64,000 bases of DNA from Jannaschia pagri (GCF_019655435.1 NZ_BPFH01000001.1:62001-126000), one strand, 5' to 3'. Positions 15,964 through 25,165 are shown, counted from the first letter of the stretch. Made by a program: numbers and translations. Notes: generated from the letters alone by a model not told the origin.

Positions 15964-16766
15964 GGGCGTCTCCGAATGTGGATCGGCCCGAAGGTGTCGG
16001 TCTGCCGCAGGTCAAGCCCACCGCCCTTGGCAAGCTCCAAGGTGGCCGCAAAGGTCGCGGCTGTGGCCGACCGACAGCGCGCCGCATCGGCATTCCACCC
16101 CTGGGGCAAGAAAGACAGGATGTCGGTCCACTCAACCACGGCCCCGATCAAGGGGCGCATTCGCTCCAACGCTTCCTCCATGGTGAACACGCCATCGCGA
16201 TCCATCACGAACGGGCGGAAATCGTCACGCGTGCGCAAGCGGGCATAGCCCTGCATCAGGTCGAGCAAGGTGGCAGTGTAGGTAACGCGCCGTGCCCGTT
16301 CCACGCCCTGGGGTTCCCCGCGGGCAAAGACGTCGCGGCCCAATTGGTCGCGGGCCATCAAACGCGCGGCGGCCTTTCGCATGGCCTCGAGACGCTCCAG
16401 TTGAAACGCCAGATGGGCGGCCAAATCCTCGGCGCTCGGCCCCTCCTCCTCTGGATCGGGCGGCAAAAGCAGGCGGGATTTGAGAAACGCCAACCAGGCC
16501 GCCATGACCAAGTAGTCGGCGGCCAGTTCGATCCGCAATTCCCGGGCTTTTTCCACAAAGGCCAGATACTGCCGCGCCAGTGCCAGGACGGAAATGGCCC
16601 GAAGATCGACCTTTTGCGTCCGCGCGAGCGTCAGCAGCAGGTCCAGAGGCCCCTCAAAGCCATCCACGTCTACGATTAGGGCTTCGGCGGCCAGCCGCGC
16701 CTCGACGGCTGCCGCATCGAGACCGTCGTCGCGCGCGGGACCTTCGGGAAAGGATGGATCAGACAG
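15960..16766 (-). CDS. scpA: Segregation and condensation protein A, probably with a non-canonical start codon
   Basis: ScpA, the kleisin subunit that bridges the Smc heads. The family N-terminal segment D-G-F-E-G-P-L-D-L-L-L-T-L-A-R is intact and the C-terminal winged-helix region is present. The only GTG start in frame (16667) falls inside the conserved V-D-V-D-G-F-E block, which would cut off A-L-I-V-D. Upstream the frame stays open and no ATG, GTG or TTG occurs before the nagZ stop, but AGGGGA (just after that stop) is followed by ATC at 16769 and CTG at 16766. The CTG has the better spacing, giving about 268 residues. This start is inferred; the GTG-started form at 16667 (235 residues) is the fallback. 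It overlaps scpB by four bases. Confidence 0.85.
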   Translation of the reverse strand: MSDPSFPEGPARDDGLDAAAVEARLAAEALIVDVDGFEGPLDLLLTLARTQKVDLRAISVLALARQYLAFVEKARELRIELAADYLVMAAWLAFLKSRLLLPPDPEEEGPSAEDLAAHLAFQLERLEAMRKAAARLMARDQLGRDVFARGEPQGVERARRVTYTATLLDLMQGYARLRTRDDFRPFVMDRDGVFTMEEALERMRPLIGAVVEWTDILSFLPQGWNADAARCRSATAATFAATLELAKGGGLDLRQTDTFGPIHIRRRP

Positions 16767-16777
16767 GATGGGTCCCC

Positions 16778-17761
16778 TCAGGCGGTGAGCGCCTGAAATT
16801 CCGCCCGCGCCGCCGCGATGTCAAGCGTGACCGGCGGGCGGCGGTCTTGCAGGGCGCGGTCCGCGCGCAGCAGCGCCGTGCCTTCCAGTTGAGGACAGGT
16901 AGCCGCGACCACCTCCATGTCTCCGGGCGTCCCGTTGCAATGTAGAACCACGTCACAGCCCGCCGCGATACTTGCGGCGCAGCGACTGGCGATATCACCG
17001 GGCAAAGCCCCCATGGAGATATCGTCGGTCATCAGCAGACCATCAAAACCGATGTCATCCCGGATCACGCGGTGGACCGGGCCGGAGATCGTGCCGGGCG
17101 CCGCATCAATATCGGCATAAACCACATGGGCCGTCATCCCGAGCGGCAAATCGGCCAATTGGCGAAAGACCTCAAAATCCGTGCGCGCCAACTCAGCCCG
17201 GGGCGTCTGAACCTTGGGCAAGGACAAGTGGCTGTCGGTGGTGGCACGCCCGTGGCCGGGAATGTGTTTCATGACCGGCAGGACACCGCCTTGCAGGCAC
17301 CCCTCGGCGTTGGCGCGGGCCCGGGCCACAACCTCCTGCACGGTGTGACCATACAAACGGTTGAGCAAGAACGGATGGGTCCCCTCGCCCGCGATATCGG
17401 CGGTGGGGGTGCAGTTGACGTCAATGCCAACCTCCCGCAACTCGCGCGCGATCAGGGTGGCACGCAGGAACATGGCGCGCTCGGGGTCTTTCGCCCGCGC
17501 CATTTCCGTCAGGGGCGGCACCCAACCCGACCAGAACGGCGGGCTCAGCCGCTGGACGCGCCCCCCCTCTTGGTCGACCAGGACGACCGCATCCCGGCCC
17601 ACGGCCTCGCGCAAGTTAGCGGTCAGCGCGCGCAGACGTTCTGGGCTTGTGACATTGCGGGCAAACAGGATGAACCCCCAGGGGTCGGCCTCGCGAAAGA
17701 ACGCGGCCTCGCTGGGGGTCAGGTCCGGACCGTCACAGCCAAGGATAAAGGCGCCAGCCAT
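16778..17761 (-). CDS. nagZ: Beta-N-acetylhexosaminidase (GH3), cell-wall recycling
   Basis: A 327-residue cytosolic glycoside hydrolase family 3 enzyme that removes N-acetylglucosamine from anhydro-muropeptides during peptidoglycan recycling. The signature K-H-I-P-G-H-G-R-A-T-T-D-S-H spans residues 165-178 and includes the NagZ-specific Asp-His pair (D176, H178). The nucleophile is D246 in L-M-T-D-D-I-S-M. There is no signal peptide, as expected. It sits ten bases after the SPOR gene and eleven bases before the proposed scpA start, inside one minus-strand operon. Length is normal for the family. Confidence 0.95.
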   Translation of the reverse strand: MAGAFILGCDGPDLTPSEAAFFREADPWGFILFARNVTSPERLRALTANLREAVGRDAVVLVDQEGGRVQRLSPPFWSGWVPPLTEMARAKDPERAMFLRATLIARELREVGIDVNCTPTADIAGEGTHPFLLNRLYGHTVQEVVARARANAEGCLQGGVLPVMKHIPGHGRATTDSHLSLPKVQTPRAELARTDFEVFRQLADLPLGMTAHVVYADIDAAPGTISGPVHRVIRDDIGFDGLLMTDDISMGALPGDIASRCAASIAAGCDVVLHCNGTPGDMEVVAATCPQLEGTALLRADRALQDRRPPVTLDIAAARAEFQALTA

Positions 17762-17770
17762 CGACAGGCG

Positions 17771-18805
17771 TCAACGCATGGTCACAGGAATGCAGGCTGC
17801 GTCCTTGGCCAACAGGGCCGAGCAGAACCGCCGGGCGTCGGAGCCGTCCGCAAAGCCGACAACCCGCAACCGCCAGAAATCCCGTCCGCCAGAGCGGGCC
17901 TTTTGCACCAGACGTTGCTTGCCGGACATGTAGTCACCGAACCGTCCGGTCATCCGATCCCACTCGGACCGGGCCGCGGCTTCGCTGTCATAGGCGCCCA
18001 GTTGAACGACGCGGGTTCCCGGCGCGACGCTATTGGGGTCGACGTCCACTCCGCCCAAACTTGCGACTTGGCGCGTAGGTGCGGCGGCGGGCGCCTCGGT
18101 GGGCGCGACGGTTGTCGCAGGCGCCGCGATCCTGCGGGCGGATGGACGAATCGTCGGTCGGGCCGAGCGCGCCAGGCCTGGGCCGGTGAACACGGGCGCC
18201 GCCGCCACTTCGGGCTGGGGCGCGGTCAAGATCGGGTCCGGTGTCGGCAGGGCCTGGGTCGCTGGCGCAGAGGCGCCAACGATCTCATCGAGCGGCGTCT
18301 GACCGGCAGCCAATTGCTCCGCCAGTGCAGCCATGTCCAAAGGCTCCGGCGTGGTAATGGCGCTTGGGGCTTGCGCAGGCGCGGCCTGAGCCTGGGTCAC
18401 AGCGTCGGCGACGGGGGCTGCCTCCAACCCGGCAGCCTGGCGACGCTCCGCCAGGGTCGGGGCCGACAAATCAACCGGCGAGGGCGCCAGGACGATTTCC
18501 TCGGGCGCGGGCGCCGCCGCCCCTCCGGATGTAATGTCAGACAGGGCCATGCCCTGAAACGGCGCCTGTGTCCCACCAGGATCAGCCGGGGCCACCCGCA
18601 TCGGGCCATCGACGCGCGCGATCACGGGCACGTTGGACATATCGCGGAACGTCAGATCTACTGCCCAGATCGACAGCGCCGCCGCCAAGCCAAGCGAGGT
18701 GCCCGCACCGATCCAGTTCACCAAACCAAAGTTCCGCAATGCGTCGCTGATGCGGGACGTGGGTTCCGCGCCATAGTCCGCACCGTAGTAGTCGAGATCC
18801 GCCAT
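17771..18805 (-). CDS. SPOR domain protein, membrane anchored
   Basis: A 344-residue bitopic protein: short cytoplasmic N-terminus, one membrane helix (about residues 27-47), a long alanine/proline-rich periplasmic linker, and a C-terminal SPOR domain (about 255-340; V-V-Q-L-G-A-Y-D-S-E-A-A-A-R-S-E-W near its start). SPOR domains bind denuded glycan strands at the division septum, so it probably localises to the division site. The ATG at 18805 is chosen because the hydrophobic-segment topology fits and a GGAGG lies about ten bases upstream. It follows argS and precedes nagZ, the usual order in this group. The linker composition is typical, so its length is not informative. Confidence 0.85.
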   Translation of the reverse strand: MADLDYYGADYGAEPTSRISDALRNFGLVNWIGAGTSLGLAAALSIWAVDLTFRDMSNVPVIARVDGPMRVAPADPGGTQAPFQGMALSDITSGGAAAPAPEEIVLAPSPVDLSAPTLAERRQAAGLEAAPVADAVTQAQAAPAQAPSAITTPEPLDMAALAEQLAAGQTPLDEIVGASAPATQALPTPDPILTAPQPEVAAAPVFTGPGLARSARPTIRPSARRIAAPATTVAPTEAPAAAPTRQVASLGGVDVDPNSVAPGTRVVQLGAYDSEAAARSEWDRMTGRFGDYMSGKQRLVQKARSGGRDFWRLRVVGFADGSDARRFCSALLAKDAACIPVTMR

Positions 18806-18933
18806 ATGCCTGCCCTCCGCCCCGGACGCCTGCGACACGCCGGGACTGCTGATTACTGCCCTGATCCGCCGGGGTTTTCCCCGGTCGTCTCGCCTCTGCT
18901 ACCGGCGGCTGGTGCCCGTCTGACGCGGGTCGT

Positions 18934-20676
18934 TCAGCGCATTTCCTGTGCCGGTTCGACGCCCAAGATACCCAATCCGGCCGAAATTACAACGGACACG
19001 GCACGGGCCAAACCGATCTTGGCCTGGGATGTGGCGACATCCTCCTGCAGAAACCGCAGCGACGGTTCCTCGTTGCCCCGGTTCCACAGCCCGTGCAGCC
19101 CACTGGCCAGGTCATAGAGATAAAAGGCCACGCGGTGCGGCTCATGCGTCCGCGCGGCGATCTCAACCAGGCGCGGCCATTCCGCCAGCTTGCCCGCAAG
19201 CGCGTGTTCGGCGGCATGGTCCAATTTGGTCAGGTCCGCCGCGCCCAACGCCGCGTCAGAGACATCGATCCCCTGCGCGGCTGCCTTGCGGAGCACCGAC
19301 ATGACGCGGGCATGGGCGTATTGAACGTAATAGACGGGATTGTCCTTGGACTGCTCCAGCGCCTTATCGACGGCGAAATCGAGCGGGGCATCGTTCTTGC
19401 GCGTTAACATGATAAAGCGAGTCACATCCGACCCCACCATCTCGACGAGGTCGGCAAGGGTCACAAAGGTCCCTGCCCGCTTGGACATCTTCAACTCCTG
19501 CCCGTCGCGCATCAGCTTGACCAACTGCGTCAACTTGATGTCGAGCGGCACGCCATTGTCGGTCAGCGCCGCGACGGCGGCCTTCATCCGCTTAACGTAA
19601 CCACCGTGATCCGCGCCAAAAACGTTGATCAGACTGTCGAAGCCACGCTCCGTCTTGTCGAAGTGGTATGCAATGTCGGGCGCGAAGTAGGTCCAGGCCC
19701 CGTCGGATTTCATGATGGGCCGGTCGACGTCATCGCCATAGTCCGTCGACTTGAACAGCGTCTGTTCCCGCGCCTCCCAATCCTCGGGCAGCTTGCCCTT
19801 CGGCGGCTCCAAGGTGCCGGTATAGATCAAACCTTTGCCGCGTAGGGCGTCGATGGCCGCCTCGATGCGGCCCGTGCCATAGAGCGACTTTTCGCTAAAG
19901 AAGACGTCCATTTCGACGCCCAGTCGCGCCAAGTCCGCCCGGATGAGGTCCATCATGGCCTCGGTCGCGAAGGCGCGCACATCGGCCAGCCAGAAGGGCT
20001 CTGCCTTGCCGACATAGACGTCGCCGACCTTCGCCTTGAGCGCCTGCCCAACGGGCACGAGGTAGTCGCCGGGATAGGTCCCATCGGGGAAGTCGACGGC
20101 CTCGCCATGGGCTTCGAGATACCGCAGGTACACCGACCGGGCGAGCACATCCACCTGCGCTCCCGCATCGTTGATGTAGTATTCCCGGGTCACCGTATGA
20201 CCCGCATATTCCAACAGGCTGGCCAGCGCATCTCCGAACACCGCGCCCCGTGTGTGCCCCACATGCAGCGGACCGGTGGGGTTGGCCGAGACATACTCGA
20301 CATTGACCGTCTGCCCGGCCCCCATGTCAGACCGCCCAAAGGCCGTTCCTTGGGCCAAGACGGCGCCCACGACAGTCTGCCAAACGACCGGCGCCAGCCG
20401 AATGTTCAAGAACCCGGGCCCCGCCACCTCGGCGGAGGCGATGCGCGGGTCGGCCATCAAACGCGGCGCCAGGGCATCTGCAATGTCGCGGGGCTTCTTT
20501 TTGGCGGGCTTGGCCAAGACCATCGCCGCATTGGTTGCCATATCCCCATGGGCCGCGTCGCGGGGCGGCTCGACGGAGACATTCTTCGTGTCCAGCCCCG
20601 GTGGCAGGAGACCGTCCTCCGCCAGGTTGGTCAGCGCGTCGACGGTCAGGGCACGTATATCGGCAAAGAGGTTCAT
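18934..20676 (-). CDS. argS: Arginyl-tRNA synthetase
   Basis: A 580-residue class I aminoacyl-tRNA synthetase that charges tRNA-Arg. The HIGH-type motif reads H-V-G-H after A-N-P-T-G-P-L near residue 130, and a K-M-S-K-R loop occurs near 400, which many ArgS proteins lack but alphaproteobacterial ones often keep. The N-terminal Add-1 domain and the C-terminal DALR anticodon-binding domain (with [11 protein letters not shown]) are both present. It is about 130 bases upstream of the SPOR gene on the same strand. Full length, no anomalies. Confidence 0.97.
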   Translation of the reverse strand: MNLFADIRALTVDALTNLAEDGLLPPGLDTKNVSVEPPRDAAHGDMATNAAMVLAKPAKKKPRDIADALAPRLMADPRIASAEVAGPGFLNIRLAPVVWQTVVGAVLAQGTAFGRSDMGAGQTVNVEYVSANPTGPLHVGHTRGAVFGDALASLLEYAGHTVTREYYINDAGAQVDVLARSVYLRYLEAHGEAVDFPDGTYPGDYLVPVGQALKAKVGDVYVGKAEPFWLADVRAFATEAMMDLIRADLARLGVEMDVFFSEKSLYGTGRIEAAIDALRGKGLIYTGTLEPPKGKLPEDWEAREQTLFKSTDYGDDVDRPIMKSDGAWTYFAPDIAYHFDKTERGFDSLINVFGADHGGYVKRMKAAVAALTDNGVPLDIKLTQLVKLMRDGQELKMSKRAGTFVTLADLVEMVGSDVTRFIMLTRKNDAPLDFAVDKALEQSKDNPVYYVQYAHARVMSVLRKAAAQGIDVSDAALGAADLTKLDHAAEHALAGKLAEWPRLVEIAARTHEPHRVAFYLYDLASGLHGLWNRGNEEPSLRFLQEDVATSQAKIGLARAVSVVISAGLGILGVEPAQEMR

Positions 20677-20773
20677 GGGGCGGCGTCCGTGTCTTGGGGG
20701 TGCCCCCCTTTAGCGCCGAGACCCAGGGGCCTCAAGCACGACCACCGGTCGGACTTGGCCCGGTGCCGCAGGC

Positions 20774-20799
20774 GACCGTTTCTTCTGGAAGAAACGGTC
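20774..20799. terminator. Perfect 12-bp hairpin without a U tract
   Basis: Arms GACCGTTTCTTC and GAAGAAACGGTC are exact inverted repeats separated by two bases. It lies just beyond the stop of the minus-strand gene at 20812-21279 and upstream of argS. On neither strand is it followed by a run of T, so it could be a Rho-independent-like roadblock, an RNA processing site, or a protein-binding palindrome in the argS promoter region. The structure is seen; the role is not known. Confidence 0.5.
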
Positions 20800-20811
20800 C
20801 CACCGCCGCCG

Positions 20812-21279
20812 TTAGCCCTTCCATTCCATGACGTAGGTCATGTCGAGAACGCAGTCCGGTACGCTGAGGGCGCCGCCCTGCTCTTCCATCATCTTCTCCA
20901 CGTCCATATCGACGCGGTTTTGGATCTCCGTCTCGCTGACCACCGTCATCGTGCCGATGACAGCCTCTTTGCCGGGCCCGGACAGGCTGGCGCGCCACGT
21001 GACGTCATCCACGCGATCCCAGGTCACGGGCTGCCCGTCGGGGTTCAGACCGCTGGCCAGATTAGGATCAAAAGCATCGGGCCAATCCACCTCATAGACG
21101 TCGCGTTTGCCGATATTGGCCACCATTTGATCGGCCATGGGTTGGAACATCGGTGGACAGGCCTCGGCCATGTTCGCCTCGACCGAGCGGACGGTCCAGG
21201 TGCCATCGCGGGGCACGATGCCTTCGGCGGCGGCCTGGGTGGCGCAACAGGCCAACAAACAAACGAAACGGATAAACAT
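20812..21279 (-). CDS. Small exported protein of unknown function
   Basis: A 155-residue protein with a signal peptide (MFIRFVCLLACC followed by A-T-Q-A-A-A-E; a lipobox is possible at L-L-A-C but the cysteine pair lies early). The mature domain begins G-T-W-T-V-R-S-V-E, a start reminiscent of lipocalin-like or DUF3617-like beta proteins, and contains two further cysteines (A-C-P-P and D-C-V-L-D). The ATG at 21279 has GAGG five bases upstream. It is transcribed alone between dgt and argS. Fold assignment is tentative and the function unknown. Confidence 0.65.
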   Translation of the reverse strand: MFIRFVCLLACCATQAAAEGIVPRDGTWTVRSVEANMAEACPPMFQPMADQMVANIGKRDVYEVDWPDAFDPNLASGLNPDGQPVTWDRVDDVTWRASLSGPGKEAVIGTMTVVSETEIQNRVDMDVEKMMEEQGGALSVPDCVLDMTYVMEWKG

Positions 21280-21529
21280 GTGAACCTCGAACGACTGCCT
21301 TGCCAAGCTACCCTGCCCGGCATGCGCCGCCCCGGCAAGGAAGGGTTCCCCTACCCTGCCAGACCACATTGCCCGCGCCAGACCGCCGGCCCGGCACGGA
21401 TGGGATGCCCGCCGCACTGAGCGGCGATGAAACCTGCCGTGCGCCGAGGTCTACCACCGACGAAGCCGCAAAGACGCCCCGTGTCGGGGACCTTACAACA
21501 CCAGCCCAGTGCAGCGGCACGCGCGGCAC

Positions 21530-22666
21530 CTACCCCAGCAATCGCTCGTGCTGTTGGATCGCAAACCGGTCCGTCATCCCGGCGATGTAGTCGCAGACAA
21601 TCCGGGCCAGTTCGACCTCATCCCGCACCTCGGCCACATCCTTGCGCCATTGTTTGGGCAAATCGTCAGGGTTGGCCATGAAATGGGGAAACAGCTCATC
21701 CACCATCTGCGTGACCTGCCGCCGCATCTCGACCACGGCGGGGGCGCGGTACATCCTGGCGAACAAAAATTGCCGAATGACCTTCAAATCAGACCAGAGC
21801 CCGGGCGAGAACTGCACCATCATGCGCCCCGCATGGCGCACATCCCCAGGGGCGCGGGGCTGCAACTCGGCCAGGTTGGCTTCGGTCACGGCGATCACAT
21901 CCTCGACCAGAACGCCGAAGAAGCGCCGCAGGGCCTCATGCCGTCGACGGTAGTAGTTCAACCCTGGGTAGGCGCGGTCGACCTCGGCAAAACAATCGTG
22001 GAGCACCGGCAGTTCGGCCAATTCGTCTGTCGAGAAAAGTTCCGCGCGGAGCCCATCGTGCAGATCGTGGTTGTTGTAGGCGATGTCATCGGACAATGCG
22101 GCGATCTGGGCCTCGGCACTGGCGTGGGTCGAAAGCTCCAAGTCGTGCAGGGCGTCGTAATCCGCCAGCGCATAGGGCACCTCGCCAAGCACTGGGCCAT
22201 TGTGTTTGGCGATGCCCTCCAAGGTCTCCCAGGTCAGGTTGAGGCCATCCCAGTCGGCGTAGTGGCGTTCTAAGCGGGTCACGATACGGATGGCCTGGGC
22301 GTTGTGGTCAAAGCCGCCGTAGGGCGCCATGAGGCGTTGCAGGGCCTCCTCTCCGGTGTGGCCAAACGGTGGGTGGCCCAGGTCGTGGGCCAAGGCCACG
22401 GCCTCGGTCAGCTCCATGTTGAGGCCCAGGTGCTTGGCCAGGGTCCGCGCGACTTGCCCGACTTCGATGGAATGGGTCAGACGCGTGCGGAAGTAATCGC
22501 CCTCGTGCTCGATAAAGACCTGAGTCTTGTGCTTCAGACGCCGAAAGGCGCTGGCGTGGATGATGCGGTCGCGGTCCCGTTGAAACGGAGAGCGGAAATG
22601 GCTCTCTGCCTCCGGGTAAAGCCGTCCGCGGGTCTGGGCCGGATCGCTGGCAAAGGGGACTGTCAC
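21530..22666 (-). CDS. dgt: Deoxyguanosinetriphosphate triphosphohydrolase-like protein
   Basis: A 378-residue HD-domain phosphohydrolase of the dGTPase family, which hydrolyses dNTPs to nucleoside and triphosphate and so tunes the DNA precursor pool. Metal ligands are visible: H in R-L-T-H-S-I-E-V, the H-D pair in A-H-D-L-G-H-P-P-F-G-H, and the later A-A-L-S-D-D-I-A-Y. The GTG at 22666 (starting V-T-V-P-F-A-S-D-P-A-Q) matches the remembered family N-terminus and leaves about 75 bases for two divergent promoters with erpA. An ATG at 22699 would add eleven residues and remains possible. Length fits the bacterial type-2 family. Confidence 0.92.
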   Translation of the reverse strand: MTVPFASDPAQTRGRLYPEAESHFRSPFQRDRDRIIHASAFRRLKHKTQVFIEHEGDYFRTRLTHSIEVGQVARTLAKHLGLNMELTEAVALAHDLGHPPFGHTGEEALQRLMAPYGGFDHNAQAIRIVTRLERHYADWDGLNLTWETLEGIAKHNGPVLGEVPYALADYDALHDLELSTHASAEAQIAALSDDIAYNNHDLHDGLRAELFSTDELAELPVLHDCFAEVDRAYPGLNYYRRRHEALRRFFGVLVEDVIAVTEANLAELQPRAPGDVRHAGRMMVQFSPGLWSDLKVIRQFLFARMYRAPAVVEMRRQVTQMVDELFPHFMANPDDLPKQWRKDVAEVRDEVELARIVCDYIAGMTDRFAIQQHERLLG

Positions 22667-22740
22667 GGGGCTCTCTTGGCAGGCGCTGTCTTGGTCCATA
22701 TATCTGACGAAACGGCAATGCACAGCCCCGAGGCCCACCC

Positions 22741-23070
22741 ATGGAACTCTCCGTCCCGCCCCGCGTCACCCCCCGGGCCTTTGAACGCCTGGCCGAAATC
22801 GGCGCAAGCGATGACGGCAAGGCCCTGCGGGTCGCCGTTGAGGGCGGCGGATGCTCTGGCTTTCAATATCAGATCGAACTGGACGCCCCGGCGGAGGGCG
22901 ACCTGATCCTGGAAGGCGAGGGCCAGAAAGTCGTGGTGGACGAAGTCTCCCTGCCGTTCCTGGCGAATGCGGTGATCGACTTTACCGAAGAACTCGTGGG
23001 CTCTCGGTTCACGATCGAGAACCCCAATGCCTCATCTAGCTGTGGCTGCGGCGTCAGCTTTTCGATGTAG
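22741..23070 (+). CDS. erpA: Iron-sulfur cluster insertion protein (A-type carrier, ErpA-like)
   Basis: A 109-residue A-type carrier that holds a [Fe-S] cluster and delivers it to target proteins. The three ligand cysteines are present: C38 in G-G-C-S-G-F, and C101 and C103 in the C-terminal C-G-C-G motif. GAGG sits seven bases before the ATG. It diverges from dgt, an arrangement I recall as common in Rhodobacteraceae. Its last 17 bases overlap the end of the convergent MATE gene. ErpA is preferred over IscA because it stands outside an isc/suf operon, but the two cannot be separated with certainty here. Confidence 0.88.
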   Translation: MELSVPPRVTPRAFERLAEIGASDDGKALRVAVEGGGCSGFQYQIELDAPAEGDLILEGEGQKVVVDEVSLPFLANAVIDFTEELVGSRFTIENPNASSSCGCGVSFSM

Positions 23071-24424
23071 CCCCGTCGGGCATCCGCCCGACCAACCCCA
23101 CAAAGCGCGCCGCCAGAGCCACGGCGGCGGCGGCAAGCCCGACGCACAGGCCCAGCCAAATCCCAGTCGCGCCCAGGCCCAGGGGAAACCCCAGCACATA
23201 GCTCGCCGGGATGCCCAGCGCCCAGTAGGAGACGATGGCATAGACCATCGGCAGCCGGGTGTCTTGCACCCCGCGCAGCGCCCCAAGCGCCATGACCTGG
23301 CCTGCATCTACCAGTTGGAACAGCGCGGCCAGCACCAGCAAATGCACGCCCAAGGCTAAGATCGCCGGTGCCTCCGCATCGCTCGGATCCAGGAACAGCG
23401 AGATGATCGGCGCGCCAGCCCCCAAATAGAGGATCGTCGCGCCCAAGACGGCAATCCCCGACAGGATCGTGGCCGCAATCGCGGCGCGCAGCAGCCCCGC
23501 TTTGTCCGACCGACCCCAGCCCTGCCCCACGCGGACGGTGGCCGCCTGGGACAGGCCCATATGCACCATGAACGTCAGGGCCGCGATCTGGATCGCGATC
23601 CCATGGGCGGCCAAGGGCACCGTGCCCAGCCACCCCATCATCAGCGCCGACCCCACGAACAGCCCGCTTTCGGAAAGATGGGTCAAACCAATGGGCCAGC
23701 CGAGCCGAAAGATATCGCCAAACACCGGCCAGTCGGCGCGGTGGATGTTCTTGAGCAGTTCGAACCGCTCCATCCCCGGCCAACGTGTGGCATAGAGCAC
23801 CAGGATCCCCGCAGTGAGCACGTGGACCGCGACCGAGGCCACGGCGGCGCCCCGGATCCCCAACTCCGGCGCCCCCAAGTTACCGAAGATCAGAAGCCAG
23901 TTCAGCACAGCGTTCAACCCCGCCGCAGCCAGCGTAGCAACCAAAACGACCTGCGTATGTTCCAACGCGCTCAGATGGCTGCGCAGGGTCGCCGCCAGGA
24001 GCGACGGCAACAGCCCCAGGCCCGCAATTCGCAGATAGGTCTGGGCATCTTCGGCCACCTGCGCCTCCTGCCCGGCAGCCAACAGGATCGGGCCGGAAAA
24101 GAAGAACAGCGGCAGTGTGACGATACCATAAATCGTCGACCACCACAGCCCCATACGGGCCACACGCCGCGCGCGCGTCTCATCATCGCGACCCACAGCC
24201 TCCGCCGCCATGGGCAGGACGGCATAGGCAAAACCCGCCCCGAGTACCATAACCACAAAGAAGAACGACGCCCCCAAAGTGCCTGCCGCCAGCGCCGGAA
24301 CCGAGTACCAGCCCAGCATCAAGGTATCGGTCAAACCCACGAGGATATGCGCCACCTGACTGCCCACGAGGGGCAGGCCAAGCGACAGCGTCTGTCGCAT
24401 CTCCGAGGTTAGAGGATGTGCCAT
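23054..24424 (-). CDS. MATE family efflux transporter
   Basis: A 456-residue membrane protein with about twelve hydrophobic helices in two related halves, typical of the NorM-like MATE family, which exports cationic drugs or metabolites using Na+ or H+ gradients. The first half starts L-G-L-P-L-V-G-S-Q-V-A-H with D-T-L-M-L-G-W shortly after, the usual MATE opening. The ATG at 24424 is preferred over an in-frame start further upstream, which would overlap the TetR gene. It is 55 bases downstream of the TetR gene on the same strand, so it may be under that regulator. Substrate unknown. Confidence 0.9.
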   Translation of the reverse strand: MAHPLTSEMRQTLSLGLPLVGSQVAHILVGLTDTLMLGWYSVPALAAGTLGASFFFVVMVLGAGFAYAVLPMAAEAVGRDDETRARRVARMGLWWSTIYGIVTLPLFFFSGPILLAAGQEAQVAEDAQTYLRIAGLGLLPSLLAATLRSHLSALEHTQVVLVATLAAAGLNAVLNWLLIFGNLGAPELGIRGAAVASVAVHVLTAGILVLYATRWPGMERFELLKNIHRADWPVFGDIFRLGWPIGLTHLSESGLFVGSALMMGWLGTVPLAAHGIAIQIAALTFMVHMGLSQAATVRVGQGWGRSDKAGLLRAAIAATILSGIAVLGATILYLGAGAPIISLFLDPSDAEAPAILALGVHLLVLAALFQLVDAGQVMALGALRGVQDTRLPMVYAIVSYWALGIPASYVLGFPLGLGATGIWLGLCVGLAAAAVALAARFVGLVGRMPDGATSKS

Positions 24425-24479
24425 GCCTGGGCGGTACGCCTTCGCGGGCGCCCTGTCCACACCGCTCAAACCAGAGGCG

Positions 24480-25070
24480 TCAGTTGGCCTGCGGCCTGCG
24501 AAGCCGCTCAAGGTCGGCCACCATATCCTCGGCCAGGGCTACGGCATCAACGCCAGCCCGCTCAGACGCGGCTCGCAACCCCGTGACATCGGATTGATAC
24601 CGCCGCGCAAGCCGGTCTGGATCATAGGAGGCGTCAATGTCCCCGGACGCTTGTGCTGCCGCAAAGAGGGCCGCGAACCGGGCTTCCATCTGGGACAATA
24701 GCGCATCGGACCGCGTCGCAAGCACGCCACCGCGCCCGCCCACTTCCAACAGAGTTTTCACCGCCATGCAGGCCTTTCCCTGCCCCGGCGGGCACGCGGC
24801 AAGCCCACGAAGATGCGCGATCAGCGCGTCCAGCGGCCCATGGGTCTCGACCAATTCGGCCAGAACCGCCGCGCCGTCCTCTGCGTATCGCTCTAGGGCG
24901 AGGGCAAACAGCGCCTCCTTGGACCCAAAGGCCGCATAGAAACTGCCTGGGCGCATATCCAGCGCACGCTCCAGATCCTTCATGGAGGTCCCAGCCCAGC
25001 CTTGGGCCCAAAACAGGTCCCGCGCTCGGTCGATGAGGGCATCTCGGTCATAGGAAGGCGGTCTGGGCAT
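24480..25070 (-). CDS. TetR family transcriptional regulator
   Basis: A 196-residue repressor with an N-terminal helix-turn-helix (about residues 10-55; G-W-A-G-T-S-M-K-D-L-E-R-A and G-S-F-Y-A-A-F-G-S-K-E-A-L are the signature segments) and a C-terminal ligand-binding domain with a cysteine (A-A-C-P-P-G-Q-G-K-A-C) that recalls the AcrR-like C-terminal family. The start at 25070 is preferred: a longer ATG at 25100 would lie within the operator/promoter. Divergent from the AhpD-like gene at 25166 and probably autoregulated through the twin operators between them. The MATE gene downstream may be co-regulated. The inducer is unknown; the paired AhpD-like gene suggests an oxidative or electrophilic signal. 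Confidence 0.9.
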   Translation of the reverse strand: MPRPPSYDRDALIDRARDLFWAQGWAGTSMKDLERALDMRPGSFYAAFGSKEALFALALERYAEDGAAVLAELVETHGPLDALIAHLRGLAACPPGQGKACMAVKTLLEVGGRGGVLATRSDALLSQMEARFAALFAAAQASGDIDASYDPDRLARRYQSDVTGLRAASERAGVDAVALAEDMVADLERLRRPQAN

Positions 25071-25084
25071 GGCATCACGGATAC

Positions 25085-25128
25085 TTGAACGATTACTCAA
25101 TTATATTCTTGAACGATCATTCAAGCAA
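25085..25128. promoter_or_regulatory. Twin TetR operators overlapping a strong promoter for the tetR gene
   Basis: Two related 16-base inverted repeats: TTGAACGATTACTCAA at 25085-25100 and TTGAACGATCATTCAA at 25109-25124, centres 24 bases apart. The second is nearly a perfect palindrome. On the minus strand a perfect TATAAT (25100-25105) lies 17 bases from TTGCTT (25123-25128), a good promoter for the TetR gene that both repeats would block. The divergent AhpD-like gene starts about 40 bases away. Operator identity is inferred from position and symmetry. Confidence 0.82.
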
Positions 25129-25165
25129 GCGTAACTCAACATCATCTGCACACAGGAGCTATCCC

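Noticed and set aside
17072-19117. 681-codon plus-strand open frame
   Set aside because: It lies antisense to nagZ, the SPOR gene and part of argS and has no recognisable protein features.
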